From NCBI GenBank assembly GCA_023421075.1, contig JAEZUM010000060.1, positions 62,001-126,000 of the forward strand: a stretch of 64,000 nt of DNA, in the 5' to 3' direction. Positions 24,933-32,206 of this stretch are shown here, in pieces. Position 1 is the stretch's first letter. Each line of letters starts with the position of its first letter. Under the pieces are notes generated by a model, which worked only from the letters and a program-made list of their open reading frames with translations, did no database searches and had not been told where the DNA came from. The position numbers and the translations under genes are program-made. Origin of the DNA: Bacillota bacterium. Lineage in GTDB: Bacteria; Bacillota; Clostridia; Lachnospirales; Lachnospiraceae.

Positions 24933-25667
24933 TTATCCTTCGATTCTAAGCTTTTGCCTCAGCTTGATGCATTCCTCATAAAATCCGAGCTGTTCTCTGG
25001 GCTTCTCTATTCTATAATACGGATTATTCCATTGAACCACCGTGTTATCTTCCGCGATCATAAGGATATATTGCCCGAGCAGCATTGCTTCTTCGATATC
25101 ATGTGTAACAAATAATAATGTGGATTTTCTTCTTTGCTGTTCTCTCAGAATCAAGCCTTGCAGTTCTTCCTTCGTCATTGCATCAAGTGCAGAGGTAGGT
25201 TCATCCATCAATAACAGCTCCGGTTCACTGATTAAGGTTCTCGCCAAAGCCACTCGTTGACGTTCTCCGCCACTCAGCTCCTTTGGATATTTATCCATGT
25301 ACTCTTCCAATCGCATATGCGTTAGCATCTTGATAACCGCTTCCTGTACACCCTGCTTTCTTCCCAATAATTTTAACGGCATTGCGACAGCTTCTTCTAC
25401 GGTCTGCCATGGAAAAAGCCCAAGCTCCTGGAAGAGAAACGAAGTCTCTCGTCTCGGACCGGTTATGACAGCTCCATTCATCATTATCGTTCCACTGTCG
25501 GGCTTAAGAAAACCTGCAACCAGATTGAGCAGGGTACTCTTACCCGAGCCTGATTTACCGATGAGTGCATAGGCGCTCTCTTTCTCCAGAGACAAATGAA
25601 TATCTTTTAATACTTCCTGTAGTCCGTAGGAGTATGATACATGATCGATATGAATAAAATCCTTCAA
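24933..25667 (-). CDS. ABC transporter ATPase, SsuB/TauB type
   Basis: A 244-residue ATPase with Walker A GKSGSGKSTLLN near residue 37, Q-loop FLFQELGLFPW, signature LSGGERQRVALA near 133 and Walker B LLLMDEPTSALD near 153, then FVTHDIEEAM. The sequence FLFQELGLFPWQTVEEAV is typical of nitrate/sulfonate/taurine importers. The start is TTG at 25667, with AGGAGG eleven bases upstream overlapping the stop of the preceding gene. It belongs with the permease gene that follows. Confidence 0.9.
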   Translation of the reverse strand: MKDFIHIDHVSYSYGLQEVLKDIHLSLEKESAYALIGKSGSGKSTLLNLVAGFLKPDSGTIMMNGAVITGPRRETSFLFQELGLFPWQTVEEAVAMPLKLLGRKQGVQEAVIKMLTHMRLEEYMDKYPKELSGGERQRVALARTLISEPELLLMDEPTSALDAMTKEELQGLILREQQRRKSTLLFVTHDIEEAMLLGQYILMIAEDNTVVQWNNPYYRIEKPREQLGFYEECIKLRQKLRIEG

Positions 25668-25682
25668 GTGATTATAAGCCTC

Positions 25683-25988
25683 CTATACTTGCTTCTCGTT
25701 TGCATTTTCTTTACTTGCTCTATTGGTAGCTTTATGCATCTTCCCTTCCGCATCATAGGTAACCCATTCCCCGATGGGGTCCCCCTTATCAAAATACCCC
25801 GAGCGTTTTATCGTACCATTGGGACGATACCACTCCCAATAACCATCCGGTTTATCATCCACCATCTTTCCTTTTGACCACATAGTCTTACCATTTGCAT
25901 GATATTTGATGGTATAGCCGTCAACCACTTCGAGCTTTTTCTCCTTCACCCCATTTGGGTGTATTAAATCGCACTTATCATTGTCCAT
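25683..25988 (-). CDS. MORN-like repeat protein (YwqK family)
   Basis: A 101-residue soluble protein with three repeats of the MORN_2 pattern: YHANGKTMWSKGKMVDDKPDGYWEWY, RPNGTIKRSGYFDKGDPIGEWV and DAEGKM. This is the YwqK-type fold sometimes annotated as antitoxin; no toxin gene adjoins it, so that label is not supported. It starts after a clear AAGGAGG, and its stop overlaps the ribosome-binding site of the ABC ATPase gene, implying translational coupling with the importer. Why a MORN protein heads this operon is unexplained. Confidence 0.8.
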   Translation of the reverse strand: MDNDKCDLIHPNGVKEKKLEVVDGYTIKYHANGKTMWSKGKMVDDKPDGYWEWYRPNGTIKRSGYFDKGDPIGEWVTYDAEGKMHKATNRASKENANEKQV

Positions 25989-26062
25989 CTGTTGGAACCC
26001 TCCTTATCGTTGCAACAATGCTCCGTTATATGCTGCAAGCACCCTCCTACTACCCGGTTACC

Positions 26063-26079
26063 CTGTGATAACATCACAG
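26063..26079. promoter_or_regulatory. 17-bp palindrome upstream of the YwqK-ABC operon
   Basis: CTGTGATAACATCACAG is a perfect palindrome with seven-base arms and a three-base centre, 75 bases before the start codon of the MORN protein gene. The TGTGA/TCACA arms recall CRP/FNR-family sites but the centre is one base shorter than usual. A regulatory role is inferred from symmetry and position. Confidence 0.5.
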
Positions 26080-26150
26080 TAATATCGTTTGGCTGCTGTA
26101 ATAATCAGAACTCAATTCGGTACCTGCATAGGCAGAAAGCCGGTGATCAT

Positions 26151-27971
26151 TCATTCGTTAACGATAATCTCTGTAACCACCTCAGCAAATGCATTATTTA
26201 GTTCTCTCTCTCCGACTAGGTCAAAAATCGGAACACCTTTTCGGTTAAAATGCATTCTGTGCATGGCGCTACATCTGGTTCCGAAGGGTACCAGCTCCCT
26301 TTCACCATGGTACATTATTATCGTATTTCCATCAAAATCTTTGAAAAATGAATTATGTCCGGGACCGTAAACACCATCTGCCGAATAATAGGACAATACC
26401 GGGGTGCTGGACTTCCTCCATGCAGCAGCATCCAGTAAATTGCTGCCACGGGAGATACTTAGTAGTCCAAGCGCATAGGTATAACCATTGGCAGCACCGC
26501 CGGAAAACGTAATATATATTGTATCGTCGGTTATGAGTGGATATGGACCTTCATTATTAATCGTTCCTTGTATGTTCTCCCAACCATAAAGAGGTCTGGA
26601 AAGTAATACAGGCTCACTCGTAAGAATAGCTGGATTCATCTCATCCACAGTTGCAATATAAAGCATAGATCCGGTGTCATATGGAGTGCCAATATCCTTT
26701 CGATACGACCATACAACATATGAGATACCATCTGTCTTAAAATAAGTCATATCCAATGTAATACCCTCCTCAGCCAGATAAGACCCATCCTTTTTCTTGA
26801 TACGGATCGGCGTCTCCCAATCTGCTGACGAAAGGATATTTCCATCCTTTTTCCACTTCATGATATGACATTGAGGTCCCCATACCTTACCACTCACGGC
26901 AAAGAGGATGTAAAGGTCTTCCCCGATCCAGTGAAATTCAGGGGCCCAAAATGTTTGTACAAAGCCTTTATCCTCCTGCACATCCAGAATTAAGGACTCT
27001 TTAAAACCAGGAGCAAATAAATCCTGTATTGTATCAGCTTCTCTCACATATATTCCTATATCATCCTTATTGTCATTCGTAGCTAAATAATAATACTTCT
27101 CATTGTATGGCATGATTACCGGGTCTGCATACCCTGTTGCTAACGGAAACGGGTATTTTTCCTGATCTACTATTCCTTTCACGTTATAAGCTCCCGGTAC
27201 AGAAAAATCAATCTTATCACTGTCCCAAATGACCCGTCTATCGGCTGTTGACCCATCTGAATAAAAGGCAGTGGCCTTTACCTCTTGCAATTGCTTTTGG
27301 GATGACAGATTAATTCGATCCGGAACACGAATTTCTATATTGTAGATCGGAGACCAATAGGAGGAGAATACTTCCCCTATCGATTTCTCTATCTGCAATA
27401 TATTTCCGGGCTCTATATCCTTAAGTGAAACCTCCGGCTGATCAATTGAAAATTCCTCTATCTGCTCCGGCATACTAATGCTGCTAGGACTAGAAAGAGA
27501 ATCTAGCGTATTTCTGTAATAGCTTCCTTCACTGTCCTGCCATCTAATCACATATTTTCTTAACTCTAAACTATACTCACATGTTGCATTTTTGACAAAT
27601 ACACTTTTGCCCAAATCAATGAGTCCATGATCATGAAAATCGATCAGATCGTCCGTTGTCCATAGTAGAATATGTCCTTTACCTTCTGTATCATCTTTTC
27701 CATCCTTAGAGACCCTGACTGCGACAATGCCGATGGAACCGGATTGGGTGTGGAATAAATAAGGATTTTTTAATCCCTTTTCATGAATCACATTATGCTC
27801 GTCAATGGTGCCTTTCGTAAATAATATCCCATAATTTCGATTTAGAGGTGTAAAGTCAGCTCCCTCTGTATCACAATAAGCAAAATGAATACTGTTACTT
27901 AATGATTCTGTATAGTCGTTCTTTGGTTTTCTGGTATAAACCAGTATTTTGCTCTTTAATTGCGGCTTCAT
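26151..27971 (-). CDS. multi-domain GH43 glycosidase with Ig-like insert
   Basis: A 606-residue cytoplasmic protein (no signal peptide). Residues 1-160 resemble a partial beta-propeller found in front of some GH43 enzymes, about 205-265 form a bacterial Ig-like domain ('VPDRINLSSQKQLQEVKATAFYSDGS' start) and residues 275-600 hold a GH43 domain. Catalytic residues: Asp in GYADPVIMPYNEKYY, Asp in GITLDMTYF and Glu in NNEGPYPLI. The likely substrates are arabinose- or xylose-containing oligosaccharides. The divergent AraC gene at 28409 is the candidate regulator. An Ig-like module in a protein without a secretion signal is uncommon. Confidence 0.85.
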   Translation of the reverse strand: MKPQLKSKILVYTRKPKNDYTESLSNSIHFAYCDTEGADFTPLNRNYGILFTKGTIDEHNVIHEKGLKNPYLFHTQSGSIGIVAVRVSKDGKDDTEGKGHILLWTTDDLIDFHDHGLIDLGKSVFVKNATCEYSLELRKYVIRWQDSEGSYYRNTLDSLSSPSSISMPEQIEEFSIDQPEVSLKDIEPGNILQIEKSIGEVFSSYWSPIYNIEIRVPDRINLSSQKQLQEVKATAFYSDGSTADRRVIWDSDKIDFSVPGAYNVKGIVDQEKYPFPLATGYADPVIMPYNEKYYYLATNDNKDDIGIYVREADTIQDLFAPGFKESLILDVQEDKGFVQTFWAPEFHWIGEDLYILFAVSGKVWGPQCHIMKWKKDGNILSSADWETPIRIKKKDGSYLAEEGITLDMTYFKTDGISYVVWSYRKDIGTPYDTGSMLYIATVDEMNPAILTSEPVLLSRPLYGWENIQGTINNEGPYPLITDDTIYITFSGGAANGYTYALGLLSISRGSNLLDAAAWRKSSTPVLSYYSADGVYGPGHNSFFKDFDGNTIIMYHGERELVPFGTRCSAMHRMHFNRKGVPIFDLVGERELNNAFAEVVTEIIVNE

Positions 27972-28408
27972 ATTATTTTTACTCCTTTTTCGTCCCTAGT
28001 ATGCTAAAACTGGTGAGAACATGGTATTCCACTTTTGACACAGTAACGCCTGTTAAGGTATTCCATGTAACCCGAATAACTTTACAATATGTTTTCCGTA
28101 CTAATACAGTATAACATTAAAAAGTCATTCGTACATAGCTATTTCACCTAATCAACACCATGTTTACTCAGATATTTTTCCAAGTATATGATACCTCCAG
28201 TGGTCTGTGGCAAAGAAAAATCATCATAGCACTAGCATATTGCAGCTTCATTATTTCATTCTATGCTTTGCATTATCTTGAATATTAACTTCTTTTATAT
28301 TATTATAAACAATAAGATTATATAGAATTTATAAGCATTAACGTGAGGATTATGAACATTTCAATGAGTAATCTTTATATACTTAGGGGAGGGTATACCT
28401 GAATTAAA
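27972..28408. other. 437-base divergent gap between GH43 and AraC genes
   Basis: Very A/T-rich, with no RNA gene or long open frame. Near the GH43 side GGTATTCCA occurs twice (at 28023 and 28057) as a direct repeat that could be regulator sites. A 45-codon frame ending just before the GH43 ATG is open but has no start codon. Near the AraC side GGGGAGGG sits 16 bases before the ATG, too far for an ideal ribosome-binding site. Confidence 0.4.
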
Positions 28409-29221
28409 ATGATGAAAGAAGAATTTATCTACTGTTCGTTAGAAAACAATACTGACATTCTTGGAATTGATATGGCAGGCAAATCCTACTGTGATGGTAG
28501 CTATAGCATTTCTAGACAACGATCTGAGGTATATGTCCTGGAATATGTAATATCCGGTAATGGTACCATTATCCAAAATGGGCAAACTTACATCGCAGCT
28601 GCAGGTGAAGTATATCTGCTACATAAAGGTACCAAGCATCATTATTATTCCTCAAAGGAAGATCCATGGGTTAAGATATGGATGAATTTGAAGGGCACTC
28701 TGATAGAGCATCTTTTGGAAGTATATCCTCTAGAGCAGGTTGTGTATCCTTGTAATGAGCAAATACGAGATTACTTTAATTCCTTTCATCAGGAGTTGAC
28801 CTCTAAAAAGCCTCCGCATGATATTCAAAAGTCCTGTTCACTCCTGCTTCATGGAATCATCTCCTCCCTTTATTTTGGTTCTCTAATACAGCATCAGCAG
28901 GAGCCTGATGAAGTATTGAAAATGAAACGCTATCTAGATCAACATGTCCTTGATTCAGTGAATCTTGAGGATTTGAGCAATCATTTCTTCAAGTCCAAAG
29001 CACAAATTATACGTCAATTCAAGAAAACATACGGAATTACGCCCTACGCTTACTTGTTGGAGAGCAAGCTTCAATATGCCAAAAAGCTCTTGACTCAAAC
29101 GAATGTACCCATCAAAGAGATTGCAGCAAGACTTCAGTTTGCAGATGAACACTACTTCTCAACCTATTTCAAACAGATTGAAATGATTTCTCCTTCGCAG
29201 TATCGTTCTAATTCACAATAG
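28409..29221 (+). CDS. AraC-family regulator, cupin N-domain
   Basis: A 270-residue regulator with an N-terminal cupin (GNGTIIQNGQTYIAAAGEVYLLHKGTKHHYY, residues 48-78) and a C-terminal pair of helix-turn-helix motifs ending FADEHYFSTYFKQIEMISPSQYR. It is divergent from the large GH43 gene, the classic layout for a sugar-responsive activator. The start is uncertain because the G-rich stretch upstream is 16 bases away. A strong terminator follows. Confidence 0.9.
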   Translation: MMKEEFIYCSLENNTDILGIDMAGKSYCDGSYSISRQRSEVYVLEYVISGNGTIIQNGQTYIAAAGEVYLLHKGTKHHYYSSKEDPWVKIWMNLKGTLIEHLLEVYPLEQVVYPCNEQIRDYFNSFHQELTSKKPPHDIQKSCSLLLHGIISSLYFGSLIQHQQEPDEVLKMKRYLDQHVLDSVNLEDLSNHFFKSKAQIIRQFKKTYGITPYAYLLESKLQYAKKLLTQTNVPIKEIAARLQFADEHYFSTYFKQIEMISPSQYRSNSQ

Positions 29222-29263
29222 TAGATAATTATTAGCTACACAAACATTAAATATGAATCAATT

Positions 29264-29299
29264 AGAGCGTAAAAGCTGAACTGCTTTTACGCTCTTTTT
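29264..29299 (+). terminator. terminator of the AraC gene
   Basis: AGAGCGTAAAAGC pairs perfectly with GCTTTTACGCTCT around a six-base loop, followed by five T residues. Confidence 0.9.
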
Positions 29300-29365
29300 A
29301 AATGATAATGATAACTTGTATCCTGCCTTATGAGTTATAACAGAATGTCATAATATTCTTTGCTA

Positions 29366-29656
29366 CTATTCATTATTTTGGGTTAATTCCTTATTTCCAT
29401 CCGTCTTTCTTTCATCACAACAGCTTTGCTTGCTATTTCGAAACATCATAATCATCATTCCGCCCATCATAACCGGACAAATAAAGGGTGCTATAATACC
29501 TAAAACTCCTGCGATTGCCGGACTAAACCCAGCGACAAACGGTAGTATTGCAATAATTACAATTGGCAATCCACAGCAGAGTATCATATGGAGCATATGT
29601 TTCATAGGACTATGGCCCTTCATGCTGTGATTATTCTTATTTTGAGTCTGCTTCAT
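29366..29656 (-). CDS. small His/Met-rich two-helix membrane protein
   Basis: A 96-residue protein. The N-terminus is rich in His, Met and Lys (HSMKGHSPMKHMLHM), two membrane helices follow (residues 25-47 and 49-72), and the C-terminal tail has SCC near residue 78. Met/His clusters flanking a membrane segment often bind copper or other metals, which is inference. It has no recognised family. AGGTTA precedes the ATG. It lies convergent to the AraC gene and alone, with 93 bases to the next gene. Confidence 0.6.
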   Translation of the reverse strand: MKQTQNKNNHSMKGHSPMKHMLHMILCCGLPIVIIAILPFVAGFSPAIAGVLGIIAPFICPVMMGGMMIMMFRNSKQSCCDERKTDGNKELTQNNE

Positions 29657-29749
29657 TCTGTAACCTCCATATTTTATTTGTGTTATTCATATCGTAATAC
29701 ATTTCTATGGAGATTTTATGAAGAAATAAAAGTTCTTTTTCTTACCGTA

Positions 29750-30316
29750 TTATATCCTGAGTATGCCTCGAAACCCTCTGACAGCATAATAGGATTCTGC
29801 TCCGTTATGGTACACAAAGACCGTATCATAACGACGATCCCCAAAGATGGCTCCGCCAAGCTTTCTGATATGCGCGGGAGTTTTCAGCCAGCTTGAGGTT
29901 TTGATATCAAATTTACCCAGTCGCTGCAATTCTCGATACTGTTCCTCTGTTAGTAAATCAATACCCATTTGAACCGCCATATCAATTGCATTGTTATCCG
30001 GTCTGTGCTCTTTCCTGGACTCCAGTGCTTCTCGGTCGTAACAAAAACTTCTGCGGCCCTTCGGAGTTTCAGCACTGCAATCACAAAAGAGAATTTCACC
30101 GGTCGTTTCATCATAACCGATCACATCCGGTTCACCACCGGTCTTCTCCATTTCGAAAAGCGACCAAAGCTTCTGAGAATTCTGATCCAGCTTAGCCTGT
30201 ACCTCATCCCAAGAAAGTCCCTCATGGCGCTCCTTATTTTTCTCAAACCGACTCTTTACTATACCGATTAATTCATCCCTCTGCTCCTTTGATATTTCAT
30301 TTAATTCATTCTTCAT
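29750..30316 (-). CDS. DUF4256 protein
   Basis: A 188-residue soluble protein. Landmarks WDEVQAKLDQNSQKLWSLFEMEKTGGEPDV, FCDCSAETPKGRRSFCYDREA and the C-terminal GGAIFGDRRYDTVFVYHNGAESYYA-type ending match DUF4256, a family of unknown function found in many Firmicutes and Bacteroidetes. AGGAGG lies just before the ATG. It is not obviously linked to its neighbours. Confidence 0.85.
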   Translation of the reverse strand: MKNELNEISKEQRDELIGIVKSRFEKNKERHEGLSWDEVQAKLDQNSQKLWSLFEMEKTGGEPDVIGYDETTGEILFCDCSAETPKGRRSFCYDREALESRKEHRPDNNAIDMAVQMGIDLLTEEQYRELQRLGKFDIKTSSWLKTPAHIRKLGGAIFGDRRYDTVFVYHNGAESYYAVRGFRGILRI

Positions 30317-30391
30317 ATAAATTCCTCCTATGGTAATTAATGGTATTCCATGGATTAATCTCTTTCATAATATATTATATCACAGATATAA

Positions 30392-30436
30392 TAAAAAAAT
30401 AGTATCCCCATAATTCTCCGATTATAAGGATACTAT
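30392..30436 (-). terminator. terminator of the WYL regulator-RidA unit
   Basis: ATAGTATCC pairs with GGATACTAT, with an inner ATAAT/ATTAT pair, and on the minus strand seven T residues follow. It lies 35 bases after the RidA stop. Confidence 0.85.
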
Positions 30437-30470
30437 CGCTAAATGATTAACATCTTTTCGAGCTTCTCTG

Positions 30471-30839
30471 TTACGACTCTCTAAAAGCAATGGCATCAAT
30501 TTGAATCTGTAAGCCACTTAAGCCACCAATGTGTGCAAATTCGGTTGATATCGTCTTTCTCGCCGGGAACCCATGAACAAATCGTTTTTTGAAGACCTCT
30601 TCCATAAAAGGAATATTCCACACATCCCTTAATAATACGTCAATCTTAACAACTGCATCCAAGGTCAGTCCAACTGATTGTAATCTCTGCTCCAAATTGT
30701 CAATTGCTCCGTTTACCTGATCACGAAATGAATCTCCGACATTACCCACACAGAAGCTTAGGTATACAAAATCTCCTGCTTCCACTATACCGGCATATGC
30801 ATACTCCTCGTTGACATCACTACGAATTATTTTACTCAT
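30471..30839 (-). CDS. RidA (YjgF/YER057c) family protein
   Basis: A 122-residue trimeric-type protein. The family pattern is clear: AGIVEAGDFVYLSFCVG, AIDNLEQRLQSVGLTLDAVVKIDVLLRD and a C-terminal FPARKTISTEFA with the conserved Arg, then DAIAFR. RidA proteins hydrolyse reactive enamine/imine intermediates made by PLP enzymes. GGAGG six bases ahead selects the ATG at 30839 over the upstream one. It lies 56 bases behind the WYL regulator and shares its terminator. Confidence 0.88.
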   Translation of the reverse strand: MSKIIRSDVNEEYAYAGIVEAGDFVYLSFCVGNVGDSFRDQVNGAIDNLEQRLQSVGLTLDAVVKIDVLLRDVWNIPFMEEVFKKRFVHGFPARKTISTEFAHIGGLSGLQIQIDAIAFRES

Positions 30840-30895
30840 ATTAATTACCTCCGTTTTTATTATCATTATAACGGAAGAATTACGACAACTGTCTG

Positions 30896-31810
30896 TCATA
30901 GTTTATGATATAAGTTAATAAGATTATTTGCAGAATTCCTGATTCGATTTCGCAGCTCTTCCGGTTCCAATACCTCAATCTGATCACCGAAGGAAAGTAA
31001 TGCACCATACCAAAAACGTTCGTTCTGAACCACACATAACTGCATTAGGACATCGCCACTTGCATATTCTTCCGTAATTACACCACGTAGATATTCACCA
31101 GCCTGAGCTCTTACCTCCGCTTTGCAGCGTATTGTTACATTCATATAGTCACGATGGTCGGTCTGATCTATTGCCTGAAGGATCCTTTCTGCACTCTGAT
31201 GTAGCTTCGAAAAGGGGGTATCGGTTATCCGAAGCTCACTGATACGGGCAAGCTTATAGGAACGATAATCCTCCTTCTCCTTAGAATAGGCAAGAAGATA
31301 CCATGAATACCACCGATAAATCACTCCGATTGGTTCAACTGTGTGCGTTCTTGTAATATTATCCGAATTCGTGTAGGTAAAGCGAACCGTATGCTTTGTA
31401 TTTACCGCTGTTTGCAGCAGCTGTAACTTCTTTTCGTCTCCTTCTCTTAACACCGAGAAATCTAAGATGACACCACTGTCCCCTGATTTAATGATGGATG
31501 CAAGTTTTTCAGCCGTCTCATTCACCTTAGGATCGTTAGTTGCTGTAGATAATCCTTTCAGTGCTGTCAGGATGTTCCTGTAATCCTCCTGGGTTGCTAC
31601 TTGCTGCCCCATACGAAAGGTATCAATTATTTCATAACCTCCGGTTGCACCTGGAAGCGCAACAACCGGTATACCTGCACTGCAAAGAGCGTCGATATCT
31701 CGCTGTATGGTACGAGAGGATACCTCAAAACGTCTTGAAAGCTCTCTTGCAGAGGTCTTTCCATGATTCAGCAAATAAACGGTTATTGCATAAAGACGAT
31801 CTATTTTCAT
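30896..31810 (-). CDS. YafY-type HTH-WYL transcriptional regulator
   Basis: A 304-residue regulator. Residues 1-55 form an HTH_11 DNA-binding domain (KIDRLYAITVYLLNHG, ISARELSRRFEVSSRTIQRDIDAL) and a WYL domain follows near residue 130, where EPIGVIYRWYSWYLLAYS gives the WYL triad in the form WYSWYL. These regulators sense small molecules or nucleic acid. The frame is open to 31837 but AAGGA ten bases before the ATG at 31810 fixes the start. RidA is the likely co-transcribed or regulated neighbour. Confidence 0.88.
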   Translation of the reverse strand: MKIDRLYAITVYLLNHGKTSARELSRRFEVSSRTIQRDIDALCSAGIPVVALPGATGGYEIIDTFRMGQQVATQEDYRNILTALKGLSTATNDPKVNETAEKLASIIKSGDSGVILDFSVLREGDEKKLQLLQTAVNTKHTVRFTYTNSDNITRTHTVEPIGVIYRWYSWYLLAYSKEKEDYRSYKLARISELRITDTPFSKLHQSAERILQAIDQTDHRDYMNVTIRCKAEVRAQAGEYLRGVITEEYASGDVLMQLCVVQNERFWYGALLSFGDQIEVLEPEELRNRIRNSANNLINLYHKL

Positions 31811-31909
31811 AGTATTCATTCCTTCTAAGGATCTCACTCCGTTGGTATCTTGTCCAAGAAAATATAGCTATTATATTTTAACATAAATTGCTATTATTTG
31901 AAACCTGAT

Positions 31910-32056
31910 TTATATTTGATTTCCCCTTAGTTTTTCAAACACCCCGTATACATCGAGCACCCCATAGCCCCATTCCTTATTAGGATAGGTTCTGCTAGGT
32001 TCTCTTTTCGCTCCTCTTAAGATCACTCCATCTAAATAAACGATAGAATAAAGCTT
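31910..32056 (-). pseudogene. C-terminal remnant of a subtilase (S8 peptidase)
   Basis: Read on the minus strand, an open stretch encodes KLYSIVYLDGVILRGAKR, then TYPNKEWGYGVLDVYGVF and ends at TAA. A closing 'RGA-R..P.R.YPN.EWGYG.LD.YGVF' run is the usual end of clostridial subtilisin-like S8 proteases. There is no start codon, no catalytic triad and a terminator hairpin intrudes upstream, so only about 48 codons survive. This points to deletion of a former protease gene next to the propeller gene. Identification rests on remembered family endings. Confidence 0.6.
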
Positions 32057-32066
32057 AAAAGTCAAA

Positions 32067-32117
32067 AAAACATGCCATGACTTGAAGTATAGACCCCTTC
32101 AATTCTTGGCATGTTTA
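32067..32117 (-). terminator. terminator of the beta-propeller gene
   Basis: ACATGCCA pairs with TGGCATGT and an inner CTTGAAG/CTTCAA pair extends the stem. On the minus strand a seven-T run follows. It is 90 bases after the stop of the propeller gene. Confidence 0.8.
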
Positions 32118-32206
32118 TATATATCGAATAAACTTTGTTAATCTGGTAATAAGTTATCGTCGTTGTTATAAACAGTCGTTGTGACAGATACTAACCTGAT
32201 CAGCAT

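Noticed and set aside
25683..25988. Possible toxin-antitoxin system because YwqK-type proteins are sometimes labelled antitoxins
   Set aside because: No toxin gene adjoins it; it is coupled to an ABC ATPase instead.
27980..28115. 45-codon minus-strand frame just ahead of the large GH43 gene, protein-like in composition
   Set aside because: It has no start codon or ribosome-binding site and I recognise no family, so it may be chance.
29304..29322. 15-of-19 match to a Fur box (GATAATGATAACTTGTATC)
   Set aside because: It lies between two convergent 3' ends with no promoter to control; A/T-rich DNA gives such matches by chance.
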